Part shown: positions 51,642-61,094 of the stretch, one piece after another
Layout of the letters: each line of letters begins with the position of its first letter
How positions within the stretch are numbered: the first letter of the stretch is position 1
Source of the DNA: Flavihumibacter rivuli
Lineage (GTDB): Bacteria; Bacteroidota; Bacteroidia; Chitinophagales; Chitinophagaceae
Length of the DNA: 64,000 nt
Direction of reading: 5' to 3'
Assembly (NCBI RefSeq): GCF_018595685.2
Contig: NZ_CP092334.1
Location: 834,001 to 898,000 of the forward strand
Position numbers and translations under genes: made by a program
Notes under the pieces: model-generated
Told to the model about the DNA's origin: nothing
Database searches by the model: none
Seen by the model: only the letters and a program-made list of their open reading frames with translations

Positions 51642-53654
51642 ATGAAGAAGCTAACCTTACCTGTACTAGCCTGCCTATTACAGTTGCTAACATTGAACGT
51701 TTTTGCACAGGATAAAAGTCCTGTTAAGTTTGGAAAGATCAGCCCGGAAGATTTCAACCAGGGCGTTCCGGCCTTTGATTCTGGCGCCCATGCCGTGGTG
51801 ATCGCCGATATTGGTAATTCCTATATAGTAGGAACCAATAAAGGTGACTTCGGGTTCAATTTCGAGCGAAAAGTGAGGATCAAGATCCTCGATAAGAACG
51901 GACTGGATGCAGCCACCTTTAGCATTCCCTATTATCATTCCACCAACAGCAGTGATGAAGAGAAGATCAACTACATCAGGGCCTATACCTATAACCTGGA
52001 GAATGGCAAGGTAGTGGAGACCAAACTGGAAGGCAGCCAGATCTTTACCGACAAGCTGAGCCGGAACTGGAATATCAAAAAATTCACCCTGCCTGCCGTT
52101 AAGGAAGGTTCTATTATTGAATTGAGTTATTCCATCACATCGGATTATATCTTCAACCTTCGAGCCTGGACCTTCCAGGATGACCATCCGGTATTATGGA
52201 GTGAATACGTGGTGGAGATCCCCGATTTTCTCCACTATGTGTACCTGACCCAGGGCTACCATCCCTTCCATATCAATAAGAGCGAAGTGAGTTCCGGTAT
52301 TTATACTGTTAGGGAAAGTGGCTATTCGTCTAATTCCACCAAGTTCAATGCCAAGGTGGACAAGCGCCGGTGGGTAATGAAGGATATACCTTCACTCAGG
52401 GAAGAACCCTTCACGACCAGTGTGAACAACCACAAGAGCCGGGTAGAGTTACAGTTATCTGCCTACAATTTTCCTGGTTATTATAAGGATGTTATGGGTA
52501 ACTGGACCTCAGTGAGTGAGTCCTTAATGAAAGAAGAACAGTTCGGTGCCCCGGTTGAAAGGGTGAACGGCTGGTTGAACGATGACCTGAAGGCCATTGT
52601 TGGTAATACCACCAACAAGAAGGAGATTGCCCAGAAGATCTATGCCTTTGTGAGGGATAATTTTACCTGCACCAGTACTGCGGGCATGTACCTGGACAAG
52701 GACCTGAAAACGATCTTCAAGAATAAAAGCGGTTCTGTTGCTGATATCAACCTGTTGCTAACGGCCATGTTGAAGAACCAGGGGCTTGAGGCGTACCCCA
52801 TTATCCTGAGTACCCGTTCAAACGGGGTGACACATGAAGTGTACCCCCTGATGGACCGCTTCAACTATGTAATCAGTTGTGTTTTGCTGGAAGATGGGGA
52901 TTATTTCCTGGATGCCAGTGTGCCTGACCTTGCCTTTGGCATGGTACCCAAGAAATGCTACAACGGCCATGCCCGGGTGATCATGAAAGAAGCCATCCCG
53001 GTTTATTTCAATCCGGATTCAACCCTTGAACGAAAAGTGGTAATGGCTACAGTTATTGCCAATGAAAAGGGTGAACTGGAAGGTGCCATCCAAAACACCC
53101 TTGGAATGTTTGAAACAGTTGACCTGAGGGAGAATATCCGCGAAAAGGGAGAGCAGCAGTTTTTCGAAAAGATCAGGACCGAACTGGGCTCTGATTACCA
53201 GGTGAAGAATATGGGGCTTGACTCGCTTAAGATACTGGATAAGCCTGTTAAAGTACACTATGAGTTTGTCCGTAAAACCGATGGGGAAGACCTCCTGTAC
53301 ATTGATCCTGTATTCGTAGAAGCTTATAAGGAAAATCCATTCAAGTCGGCCATGCGCCAATACCCCATTGAAATGCCTTATCGTTATGATGAGACCTATA
53401 TTCTCTCAATGGAAGTGCCTGCGGGATATGTGGTGGATGAATTGCCCAAATCCACCCGGGTGGCCCTGAATGAGGATGAAGGTATGTTCGAATACCTTAT
53501 CGGGGCCAATGAAGGAAGGATCCAGCTCCGCTCCAGGGTGGTGTTGTACAAGGCCAGGTACAATGCGGCCGACTACCAGGGACTGCGTGACTTCTTTGGG
53601 ATGATCGTTAAGAAACATAGTGAACAGATTGTACTTAAGAAAGCAAAGCCATGA
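51642..53654 (+). CDS. DUF3857 transglutaminase-like protein, catalytic residues lost
   Basis: This 670-residue protein has a signal peptide (MKKLTLPVLACLLQLLTLNVFAQ), DUF3857 (~60-290; FERKVRIKILDKNGLD, EGSIIELSYSIT) and a transglutaminase-like core (~310-420). The core Cys that should follow the conserved Gly is replaced: GSVADINLLLTAML has Val366, and the His is Tyr409 (FNYVISCV). A DUF3858-like C-terminus follows. It is thus probably a non-catalytic member of the fold. It overlaps the next, intact paralogue by four bases (ATGA), so both are made together and likely act together in the periplasm. Confidence 0.88.
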   Translation: MKKLTLPVLACLLQLLTLNVFAQDKSPVKFGKISPEDFNQGVPAFDSGAHAVVIADIGNSYIVGTNKGDFGFNFERKVRIKILDKNGLDAATFSIPYYHSTNSSDEEKINYIRAYTYNLENGKVVETKLEGSQIFTDKLSRNWNIKKFTLPAVKEGSIIELSYSITSDYIFNLRAWTFQDDHPVLWSEYVVEIPDFLHYVYLTQGYHPFHINKSEVSSGIYTVRESGYSSNSTKFNAKVDKRRWVMKDIPSLREEPFTTSVNNHKSRVELQLSAYNFPGYYKDVMGNWTSVSESLMKEEQFGAPVERVNGWLNDDLKAIVGNTTNKKEIAQKIYAFVRDNFTCTSTAGMYLDKDLKTIFKNKSGSVADINLLLTAMLKNQGLEAYPIILSTRSNGVTHEVYPLMDRFNYVISCVLLEDGDYFLDASVPDLAFGMVPKKCYNGHARVIMKEAIPVYFNPDSTLERKVVMATVIANEKGELEGAIQNTLGMFETVDLRENIREKGEQQFFEKIRTELGSDYQVKNMGLDSLKILDKPVKVHYEFVRKTDGEDLLYIDPVFVEAYKENPFKSAMRQYPIEMPYRYDETYILSMEVPAGYVVDELPKSTRVALNEDEGMFEYLIGANEGRIQLRSRVVLYKARYNAADYQGLRDFFGMIVKKHSEQIVLKKAKP

Positions 53655-55561
53655 CCAGAATAGTATTGTTGATTTTGTTGGCATTGACGGGAACCACCAC
53701 AAGCCTCATTGCTGGTGAATACCCTGTTTTGACCATTCCCAAGGAATTGTTGAAAAGCGCCAATGCCGTAATCCGCCTGGAGGAACAAACCATTGAGATT
53801 GTTTCTTTAGGAAAGATCAGGGTCAAGGACCGATATGTGATCACCATCCTTAACGAGGCAGGTGAGAGATGGGCAATCTGGGGTGATTACTACGATAAGA
53901 TGCATTCCATAGAAAGCATTGAAGGCACCCTCTATGATGCTATGGGTAACAAGATCAGGTCCATGAAGAAGAGTGAGATCAGTGACGAGGCTGCAACCTC
54001 CAGTATCAACCTTGCCGATGATAACAGGGTAAAGTCGTTTAGCTTCCATCACAGGTCATATCCTTACACAGTAGAGTTTGCGTCCGAAACAACGGATAGG
54101 CAATCTATGTTCCTCCCCAATTGGGCGCCGGTTCCCGGGAGGAATATTGCAGTAGAGAAGAGCTTCTTGTCCATCATTACAGATGGAACCTATGAAGTTC
54201 GATACAAGGCTTTCAACTATCCGGATAAGCCCTTGGTTTCCCAACAAGGCAATAAGAAGGTTTATAAATGGGAAGTCAGGAACCAGGTTGCTGTTGAAGG
54301 TGAGTATGCATCAGGTAAGATCCATGAAGTGGCCCCTTATATCACTTTCTCCCCTTCGAAATTCAAGATCGATGATTATGAAGGTTCCATGAGCAGCTGG
54401 AAAGAGTTCGGCTTGTTTATGAACAACCTGAATGAAGGTACGGCCGAATTGCCGCAGCCTGTAAAGGATAAAGTAAGATCGATCGTATCAGGTTTGAAAA
54501 CGGACCGGGAAAAAACAGAGGCATTGTACCGTTTCCTGCAGGAAAATACCCGCTACATTAGTGTTCAGTTAGGCATTGGCGGTTGGAAACCCTTTCCTGC
54601 CTCCTATGTGGCAGAGCGGAAATATGGCGATTGTAAGGCTTTATCGAATTACATGACCGCCTTATTGAAGGAAGCGGGTATCAAGTCCTACTATGCCTTG
54701 ATCAGGGCCGGGGAAGGGGAGAGGGATATGTTCCTGGATTTTCCCAATGCCAGTTTTAACCATGCCGTTTGCTGTGTACCATTGGGAAAGGATACCGTTT
54801 GGCTGGAGTGTACCAGCCAAACGGAAGTGCCTGGTTATATGGGTTCCTTTACCGGCAACCGCCATGCCCTGTTGATCACGGAAAATGGAGGGGTAGTAGC
54901 GGCAACGCCCACCTATAATTTGTCGAGCAACTTAAGGACCAGTAATGTGCAGGTTATGGTTCAGCAGGATGGCCAGATAGATGCCAGTCTGGTAAATATT
55001 TACCATGCACAGAGAAGGGATGACCTGCACCAATTGTTGAATAGTTCCACCAAAACAGAACTGTTGGACCACCTTAAGGAAAACCTTGATATCGCCAATT
55101 ATGAGATAGTGAATTTTGACTACAAGGAAGATCGTTCCATCATGCCTTTCATCACGGAAAAATTGCAGATCAGTGCCAGGCATTATGTGCAGGTAAGTGG
55201 AAAAAGGATGTTTGTTACGCCCAATCTTTTAAATAAATGGGACATCAAACTCAATGCAGATACTGCAAGGAAGTATGATATAGTCCTCAATGTGGCAGAA
55301 CGCGACCTCGATACTGTGCAGGTTATAGTGCCACAAGGTTATGAACCAGAAAGTATTCCCAAGCCAATAGAACTCACCAATGCGTTTGGGAAGTTTTCTG
55401 CCAGGGCCGAATGGAGGGACCAGAGGATCTATTACTACCGAAGCCTGGAAAGGAACGCTGGTAAGTTTCCTGCTAAGGATTATCAGGCATTGGTTCAATT
55501 CTATGAATCGATTTACAAAGCGGATCGTTCGCGGATCGTTTTGGTAAAGAAAGTTGAATAA
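53651..55561 (+). CDS. DUF3857 transglutaminase-like protein, catalytic triad intact
   Basis: 636 residues with a signal peptide (MTRIVLLILLALTGTTTSLIA), DUF3857 (~45-270) and a transglutaminase core with Cys328 in YGDCKALSNYM, His371 in FNHAVCC and an acidic Glu386 in VWLECTSQ. Canonical proteins have Asp at the last position, but Glu is common in this family by my recollection. The C-terminal ~200 residues are beta-rich. Probable role: protease, amidase or crosslinker acting on periplasmic or surface proteins; the substrate is unknown. Translationally coupled to the inactive paralogue, with a bidirectional terminator after it. Confidence 0.9.
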   Translation: MTRIVLLILLALTGTTTSLIAGEYPVLTIPKELLKSANAVIRLEEQTIEIVSLGKIRVKDRYVITILNEAGERWAIWGDYYDKMHSIESIEGTLYDAMGNKIRSMKKSEISDEAATSSINLADDNRVKSFSFHHRSYPYTVEFASETTDRQSMFLPNWAPVPGRNIAVEKSFLSIITDGTYEVRYKAFNYPDKPLVSQQGNKKVYKWEVRNQVAVEGEYASGKIHEVAPYITFSPSKFKIDDYEGSMSSWKEFGLFMNNLNEGTAELPQPVKDKVRSIVSGLKTDREKTEALYRFLQENTRYISVQLGIGGWKPFPASYVAERKYGDCKALSNYMTALLKEAGIKSYYALIRAGEGERDMFLDFPNASFNHAVCCVPLGKDTVWLECTSQTEVPGYMGSFTGNRHALLITENGGVVAATPTYNLSSNLRTSNVQVMVQQDGQIDASLVNIYHAQRRDDLHQLLNSSTKTELLDHLKENLDIANYEIVNFDYKEDRSIMPFITEKLQISARHYVQVSGKRMFVTPNLLNKWDIKLNADTARKYDIVLNVAERDLDTVQVIVPQGYEPESIPKPIELTNAFGKFSARAEWRDQRIYYYRSLERNAGKFPAKDYQALVQFYESIYKADRSRIVLVKKVE

Positions 55562-55590
55562 AAAAAAGCGGCATCAGGCCGCTTTTTTTA
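55559..55590. terminator. bidirectional terminator between DUF3857 gene and serine hydrolase homologue
   Basis: AAAAAAAGCGGC-atcag-GCCGCTTTTTTT: perfect stem with A and T runs on both sides. Confidence 0.9.
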
Positions 55591-55603
55591 GTGTTTCTTA
55601 AGG

Positions 55604-56632
55604 TCATAATTTCTGTTCGATCACCTGCCTTATCTCTTCCATGATCACCCGCTTGGCATCGGGCGCATCCCCTTTGGTAAAGATGATGGCGCTGTAACGC
55701 TTGGTCCGGTTGATCCAGGGCCAGGTCCCGGAAAGGGATGGGCTGAAAAAAACTTCATCAGCATTATTGTCGTCCTTGGGAAGGATGAAACAACCCAATC
55801 CATAGGCTGCTCCCTGTGCTACCGGTAAGGTATAAGCGATCCTGGCATTGCCGGTTTGCATTTTCAGGATCTCTTCCACTGATTTTTCACTGATCACCTG
55901 CTTTCCATTAAACATGCCCTTGTTGAGCAGCATGTTCAGGAATTTCATATAATCATCAGCCGTGGTCTTGCCACCGGAAAATGGATTCTCTGCCAGCAGT
56001 CCATCACTCATAAAGGTGGTCCTTCTCCATCCCAGTCCCTTGCCTATCCGCTCGCGCATCAGTCGGTCGAAATTCCTTTTGCTAACCACTTCCAGGATCC
56101 TGCCTGCAATGGCGGGGCCAACCTGGCCGTAGTAGAACTGGGTACCTTGCTTGCCCATCATGTTGCGGTCCTTGGCATAACTGTTGGTCTCATCTTCCAG
56201 GGTTTCAAATTTCTTCTTCTTCAGCACGGTCCTGATAGAGGGCGGGTCCGATTCAATGGTGGTGGTATGCGAAAGGCATTGCCTGAGCGTAATGTACCCT
56301 TTACTGTAGGAGCCGTAAATCGGAAGATAATCCCCGATCTTATCATCAAGTGAAAGTTTCCCTTCATCCACAAAATGCATGACGAGGGCGGCAGTGAGCC
56401 AGTTGCTGGAAGCTCCTACCGGTTCCTGCATGGTGGCTTTCAATTCCCCGAATTCCTTTTTGTAAATATCCTTGCCGTCCTTATTGACGATCACCACAAA
56501 ATCATTGCCCAGGTCTTTCTTATGTTTTTCCAATAAAGCAGTAAGGTCGCTGAAATCGTAACCCTGGGCATTTACGATAGAGCCAGCTAACAATAGGGTG
56601 GCAGTAAATGCAGATTTTAAGTAGCGGACCAT
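55604..56632 (-). CDS. beta-lactamase-fold protein lacking SxxK residues (pseudo-serine hydrolase)
   Basis: This 342-residue protein has a signal peptide (MVRYLKSAFTATLLLAGSIVNAQ) and a class C beta-lactamase-like fold. The region around the nucleophile reads VGASSNWLTAALVMHFVDEGKLSLDD, so Ala74 and Asn77 replace the expected Ser and Lys of SxxK, while the rest of the helix is well conserved. FYYGQVGPAIAGRILEVV matches the second motif of this subfamily. SGTWPWINRTKRYSAIIF is the third strand. It is probably not a hydrolase. The other serine hydrolase at 17861 keeps all motifs. It shares a 232-base divergent region with clpB. Confidence 0.85.
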   Translation of the reverse strand: MVRYLKSAFTATLLLAGSIVNAQGYDFSDLTALLEKHKKDLGNDFVVIVNKDGKDIYKKEFGELKATMQEPVGASSNWLTAALVMHFVDEGKLSLDDKIGDYLPIYGSYSKGYITLRQCLSHTTTIESDPPSIRTVLKKKKFETLEDETNSYAKDRNMMGKQGTQFYYGQVGPAIAGRILEVVSKRNFDRLMRERIGKGLGWRRTTFMSDGLLAENPFSGGKTTADDYMKFLNMLLNKGMFNGKQVISEKSVEEILKMQTGNARIAYTLPVAQGAAYGLGCFILPKDDNNADEVFFSPSLSGTWPWINRTKRYSAIIFTKGDAPDAKRVIMEEIRQVIEQKL

Positions 56633-56864
56633 AGGAATTTATTTACGATAATAAACCAATTAGTGTTTTAAAACTTGCCCATCATGTTAAGGCCCTTATA
56701 AAACGTAAATGCCTTCAATAGCGTATCAGCCCTGAAAAAATTACAGGAAAACTACTCAACGGCTGCTGAATAGTCAGGATTTTGTTGGATTTGCTGACAT
56801 AGTATCCTGTTTTTGGCCTGTGGATTGAGGTTTGTGGTAATAGATCCCAGAAAGAAACAACGCC

Positions 56865-59480
56865 ATGAATCTAAACAATTTTACCATCAAGGCCGCCGAG
56901 GTGATCCAGCAATCCCAGCAGGTAGCTTTTAATTACGGTCATGCCAATATTGAGACCGAGCATATACTCAAGGCATTGCTCGACCAGCAGGATTCTCCCG
57001 TGGAATTCCTGCTCAAGAAGAACGCTGTTAACCTGGGACAGTTGCAATCCAACCTGGAACAGCAATTGACCCGCTTGCCTAAAATGCAGGGTGGGGAGCC
57101 CGCCCAATCCATCAGCCGGGATGCCAATAACGCTATCCTGAGGGCCGGTGCAGCATTGAAATCTTTCGGTGATGAATTCGTGACACCTGAACATATATTG
57201 CTGGCCATCCAGCAGGGAACAGATAATACCTCCAAATTGCTGAAAGATGCCGGCCTGATCGAGAAAGGCCTGATCGCAGCCATTAAGGATCTCCGAAAAG
57301 GGGATACCATTAAGAGCCAGACCCAGGAAACCCAATTCAACACCCTGAATAAGTATGCCAAGAACCTGAATGAACTGGCCCGTAACGGCAAGCTCGATCC
57401 GGTCATTGGCCGTGATGAGGAGATTCGCCGTACGCTCCATATCCTTTCCCGCCGTAGCAAGAACAACCCCATATTGGTGGGTGAACCCGGTGTAGGTAAA
57501 ACTGCTATTGCAGAAGGCCTGGCCATGCGTATTGTAAATGGTGATGTGCCGGAGAACCTGAAAAGTAAGATCATCTATGCCCTGGATATGGGACAGCTGA
57601 TTGCCGGTGCGAAATACAAGGGGGAATTTGAGGAGCGATTGAAAGGAGTGGTCAATGAAGTAAGCAAAAGTGATGGGGAGATCATCCTCTTTATCGACGA
57701 GATCCATACCCTGATAGGTGCTGGTGGAGGGGAAGGAGCCATGGATGCCGCTAACATCCTGAAGCCTGCTTTGGCCAGGGGTGAATTGCGTGCCATTGGC
57801 GCAACTACACTTAATGAATACCAGAAATACTTTGAAAAGGATAAGGCCCTGGAGCGTCGTTTCCAGAAAGTGATGATCAATGAACCAAGTATTGAGGATG
57901 CGATTTCGATCCTACGGGGGATCAAGGACCGTTACGAAACCCACCACCATGTGCGTATCCTGGATGAAGCCATCATCGCCGCTGTGGAATTGTCGAACAG
58001 GTATATTACCGACAGGTTCCTGCCCGATAAGGCCATTGACCTGATCGATGAAAGTGCAGCCAAGCTGAGGCTTGAAATGAATTCCATGCCGGAAGAATTG
58101 GATAAACTGGAAAGGCAGATCAGGCAACTGGAAATTGAACGGGAAGCCATCAAGCGGGAAAATGATGAAGAGAAACTGAAGACGCTTAGCATTGAAATAG
58201 GTAACCTTAGTGTTGAACGCGATACCCTGAAGGCCAAATGGCAACAGGAAAAAGATATTGTGGAGAAAGTGCAGTCGGCCAAAGCAACGATTGAACAGCT
58301 GAAATTGGAAGCAGATCGTGCGGAAAGGAATGGGGATTACGGCAAGGTGGCAGAGATCCGCTATGGAAAGATCAAGGAGCAGGAGGCGATCATAGAACAA
58401 CAGACCAAAGAGTTGAATGCCATCAGCGAGCACAGCAGGCTGATGAAGGAAGAAGTGGATGCAGAAGATATTGCCGAGGCCATTGCCAAAGCAACGGGTA
58501 TACCTGTTGCGAAAATGATGCAAAGCGAAAAAGAGAAACTGCTGCAGCTGGAAGCGCACCTGCATGAGCGCGTGGTCGGCCAGGAAGAGGCTATTACAGC
58601 CGTTTCCGATGCGATCCGCAGGAGCCGTGCAGGATTAAGCGATCCAAAGAAACCGATCGGTTCTTTCATTTTCCTGGGTACAACCGGTGTTGGTAAAACC
58701 GAATTGGCCAAGGCCCTGGCAGCCTACTTATTCGACGACGAGCACATGATGACCCGTATTGATATGAGTGAATACCAGGAAAAGCATACGGTAAGCCGAT
58801 TGGTTGGTGCCCCTCCCGGTTATGTGGGTTATGAAGAAGGCGGTCAACTGACCGAAGCCGTCAGGAGGAAGCCTTATAGTGTGGTGCTGTTGGATGAAAT
58901 CGAAAAGGCTCACCCCGATGTATGGAATGTAATGTTGCAGGTGCTGGACGATGGCAGGTTGACCGACAATAAGGGCCGCGTCGTGGATTTCAAAAATACC
59001 ATCATCATCATGACGAGCAATATTGGAAGCCATATCATCCAACAGAACTTTGAAAATGTAACAGAGAAGAACAAGGATGAAGTGGTAGATAATACCAGGA
59101 GGGAAGTGATGGAACTCCTGAAGCAGACCATCAGGCCGGAGTTCCTGAACAGGGTGGATGAGATCATCATGTTCCAGCCGCTGATGAAGAATGACATCAA
59201 GGGTATCATCTCCATCCAGTTGAATGGCCTGAAAGAACTGGTGGCAAAAAATGGCATTGAATTGAAGTTCAGCGAATACGCCCTCGATTTCCTGGCGGAG
59301 AATGGATTTGATCCCGTTTTTGGTGCAAGGCCTTTGAAGCGCCTGATCCAGAAAGAGATCGTGAACCAATTGAGCAAACGCATCCTGATGGGTGATGTAG
59401 ATAAAACCAAGCCGGTGTTGGTGGATGTGTTCGATGGGGTGGTAGTCTTCAGGAATGATACTATCGAAAAAGTATCCTGA
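56865..59480 (+). CDS. clpB: ATP-dependent disaggregase ClpB
   Basis: 871 residues with an N-terminal Clp repeat pair (~1-145). NBD1 has Walker A GEPGVGKT and [14 protein letters not shown], then a coiled-coil M-domain (~400-520, [23 protein letters not shown]). NBD2 has GTTGVGKT and [14 protein letters not shown], and a C-terminal D2-small domain follows. It resolves protein aggregates with DnaK. The M-domain marks it as ClpB rather than ClpA/C. It is preceded by a 232-base region in which no HrcA/CIRCE box or clear heat-shock promoter was found, and a terminator follows. Confidence 0.97.
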   Translation: MNLNNFTIKAAEVIQQSQQVAFNYGHANIETEHILKALLDQQDSPVEFLLKKNAVNLGQLQSNLEQQLTRLPKMQGGEPAQSISRDANNAILRAGAALKSFGDEFVTPEHILLAIQQGTDNTSKLLKDAGLIEKGLIAAIKDLRKGDTIKSQTQETQFNTLNKYAKNLNELARNGKLDPVIGRDEEIRRTLHILSRRSKNNPILVGEPGVGKTAIAEGLAMRIVNGDVPENLKSKIIYALDMGQLIAGAKYKGEFEERLKGVVNEVSKSDGEIILFIDEIHTLIGAGGGEGAMDAANILKPALARGELRAIGATTLNEYQKYFEKDKALERRFQKVMINEPSIEDAISILRGIKDRYETHHHVRILDEAIIAAVELSNRYITDRFLPDKAIDLIDESAAKLRLEMNSMPEELDKLERQIRQLEIEREAIKRENDEEKLKTLSIEIGNLSVERDTLKAKWQQEKDIVEKVQSAKATIEQLKLEADRAERNGDYGKVAEIRYGKIKEQEAIIEQQTKELNAISEHSRLMKEEVDAEDIAEAIAKATGIPVAKMMQSEKEKLLQLEAHLHERVVGQEEAITAVSDAIRRSRAGLSDPKKPIGSFIFLGTTGVGKTELAKALAAYLFDDEHMMTRIDMSEYQEKHTVSRLVGAPPGYVGYEEGGQLTEAVRRKPYSVVLLDEIEKAHPDVWNVMLQVLDDGRLTDNKGRVVDFKNTIIIMTSNIGSHIIQQNFENVTEKNKDEVVDNTRREVMELLKQTIRPEFLNRVDEIIMFQPLMKNDIKGIISIQLNGLKELVAKNGIELKFSEYALDFLAENGFDPVFGARPLKRLIQKEIVNQLSKRILMGDVDKTKPVLVDVFDGVVVFRNDTIEKVS

Positions 59481-59507
59481 TGACCATCATGGTTAATATT
59501 GCAGAAG

Positions 59508-59529
59508 GCCCGGTTATGCCGGGCTTTTT
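59508..59529 (+). terminator. intrinsic terminator of clpB
   Basis: GCCCGG-ttatg-CCGGGC followed by TTTTT. Confidence 0.85.
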
Positions 59530-59576
59530 GCTTGGGAACAGGATTTGCGGCCCATTAATCTTTTGTAATTTCAGGT

Positions 59577-60320
59577 ATGTGTTATTACAATAGTCTCAAA
59601 ACCGGCAAGGACCAGGCTGTTCAGCTACGCGACCAGCCCGTTCCATTCCCGGGACCTTTTGTGCGGCCTGTACAAAGTGGGTTCGATTTTGATAGCTGGC
59701 CCATCCTTCGGCCTAAAGAAGGGGGTAAAGGCTATGAGATCGTGATGGCACATTGGGAATTGATCGCACCCTGGATCAGGAACCGCGAAGACCTTGAAGA
59801 GAGCCGCAAAAAATATACGGCACTGAATGCCATCGGTGAAAAGATGCTGGAATCGAGGTTGTATAAAGAAGCTGCTTTGAAAAGAAGATGCCTGGTTCTG
59901 TCTTCAGGGTTTTATGAATGGCGTCATATCAAGCTTCCGGGGAGCAAAAAGGAGCAGGCATTTCCTTATCATATTATAGTGCCCGGTAAGCCGATTTTCT
60001 TTATGGCAGGTATCTGGCAGGATTGGACCGACCAGGAAACGGGGGAGATGGTGACTGGATTTGCCATTCTTACCACTGCTGCCAACAAGTTGATGGAGCA
60101 GGTTCATAATAAAAAGAAAAGGATGCCGGTGATCCTGGATGAAGATAGGGCGGTGGAATGGCTGGAAACTGGTCTGCCTGCTCAACGCATTACTGAATTG
60201 GGAACATGGCAGTTCCCTTCAGAAAAAATGCGGGCCTATACCGTAGTAAAGGAATTCAAGGTGGCGATGGATCCTGAACAGGAAGTGGCCATCGAAGGTA
60301 TGCCGGCCCTTGAAGTTTGA
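59577..60320 (+). CDS. SOS-response-associated peptidase / abasic-site crosslinking protein (SRAP, YedK-like)
   Basis: This 247-residue protein starts MCYY; Cys2 becomes the N-terminal residue and is the nucleophile that forms a thiazolidine with abasic sites in the SRAP family (HMCES, YedK). Other family residues are Asn in TALNAIGEK, Glu in SSGFYEWRH, and His in EQVHNKKKRMPVIL. VLSSGFYEW and RMPVIL are strong family anchors. It should protect abasic sites in single-stranded DNA at replication forks. The DUF1905 gene follows after 32 bases. No LexA-like box was found. Confidence 0.92.
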   Translation: MCYYNSLKTGKDQAVQLRDQPVPFPGPFVRPVQSGFDFDSWPILRPKEGGKGYEIVMAHWELIAPWIRNREDLEESRKKYTALNAIGEKMLESRLYKEAALKRRCLVLSSGFYEWRHIKLPGSKKEQAFPYHIIVPGKPIFFMAGIWQDWTDQETGEMVTGFAILTTAANKLMEQVHNKKKRMPVILDEDRAVEWLETGLPAQRITELGTWQFPSEKMRAYTVVKEFKVAMDPEQEVAIEGMPALEV

Positions 60321-60352
60321 AACCTTTAATCTCTTTCAATCCATAAAATCCC

Positions 60353-60853
60353 ATGCTTAAATTTTCCGCTGTCATCCAAAAGTATTCCAGCCAGGGCGAG
60401 AAGACAGGCTGGAGCTTCGTACTGATCCCGGAAGAAATGGCCGGGAAACTCAAACCGGGCAATAAGAAGTCTTTCAGGGTGAAAGGCAAACTGGATGAAA
60501 AGGTCATAGAACAACAGGCACTTATTCCGATTGGTGGTGGTGATTTTATCCTGCCCCTGAAAGCTGATCTTCGGAAGAAGTTGGGAAAGGGTAAGGGGGA
60601 TACGGTCAATCTACAACTTTGGGTGGATGAACGAGCACTTGAAATCTCAGCCGACCTGCTGACCTGCCTGGAAGATGAGCCGAAAGCAAGGGAAAACTTC
60701 CAGAATCTACCCCCGTCGCACCAACAGTATTACAGCAAATGGATAGAAAGCGCCAGGACCGATGCAACCAGGGCAAAGCGGATCGCGCAGACCGTGAATG
60801 CGATGGCAAGGGGCCTGACTTATGGGGAGATGATCAGGGAGGGGAAGATGTGA
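60353..60853 (+). CDS. DUF1905 / YdeI-OmdA family protein
   Basis: 166 residues with an N-terminal DUF1905 beta-barrel (KTGWSFVLIPEEMAGKL, FRVKGKLDEKVIEQQALIPIGGGDFILPLKADLRKKLGKGKGDTV) and a C-terminal helical YdeI/OmdA domain (LPPSHQQYYSKWIESARTDATRAKRIAQTVNAMARG). Such proteins are cytoplasmic; a bacteriocin-protection label attaches to some relatives, but the role is not established. It likely shares an operon with the SRAP gene. Confidence 0.88.
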   Translation: MLKFSAVIQKYSSQGEKTGWSFVLIPEEMAGKLKPGNKKSFRVKGKLDEKVIEQQALIPIGGGDFILPLKADLRKKLGKGKGDTVNLQLWVDERALEISADLLTCLEDEPKARENFQNLPPSHQQYYSKWIESARTDATRAKRIAQTVNAMARGLTYGEMIREGKM

Positions 60854-60865
60854 AAATAGTGGACA

Positions 60866-60883
60866 TGTGGTCTTTACGCTAAC
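60866..60883 (+). repeat. 18-bp direct repeat, copy 1
   Basis: TGTGGTCTTTACGCTAAC; an identical copy occurs at 60939, 73 bases later. Confidence 0.85.
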
Positions 60884-60905
60884 CATTGGAAGGATGTGGA
60901 GATTT

Positions 60906-60945
60906 GACCACCCCATCTGCTGCGCTACGAGGGCAGGGTGTGGTC
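60906..60945 (+). repeat. REP-like imperfect hairpin
   Basis: Arms GACCAC (60906-60911) and GTGGTC (60940-60945), with inner CCC/GGG and CTGC/GCAG pairing. The second 18-bp repeat begins in its right arm. Confidence 0.6.
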
Positions 60946-60956
60946 TTTACGCTAAC
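60939..60956 (+). repeat. 18-bp direct repeat, copy 2
   Basis: Identical to 60866-60883 and overlapping the right arm of the hairpin, so it may be a conserved REP tail. Confidence 0.85.
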
Positions 60957-61094
60957 AGGTGGGAGGGCAATAAACCTGGTGTAGCCATTCTGGCAGTTTA
61001 AACATTTTGGGATGGTTTTTGTTATTTCTTCAACAAGTATCCCTTTTTCCTACTGGAAATACTGACCGGAACCACTGCGCAAAAAGGAGTCAGT

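Larger units (their letters stand above)
60854..61094. other. intergenic stretch with repeats and a hairpin
   Basis: This 241-base gap holds two 18-base direct repeats and a REP-like hairpin. No gene was seen in the remainder. Confidence 0.5.

Noticed and set aside
56871..57707. 278-codon open frame antisense to clpB
   Set aside because: clpB is unambiguous on the other strand and the antisense product resembles no family.
60866..60956. Two identical 18-mers considered as a CRISPR array
   Set aside because: Only two copies, a hairpin in the spacer, and no cas genes; fits a REP-like repeat better.
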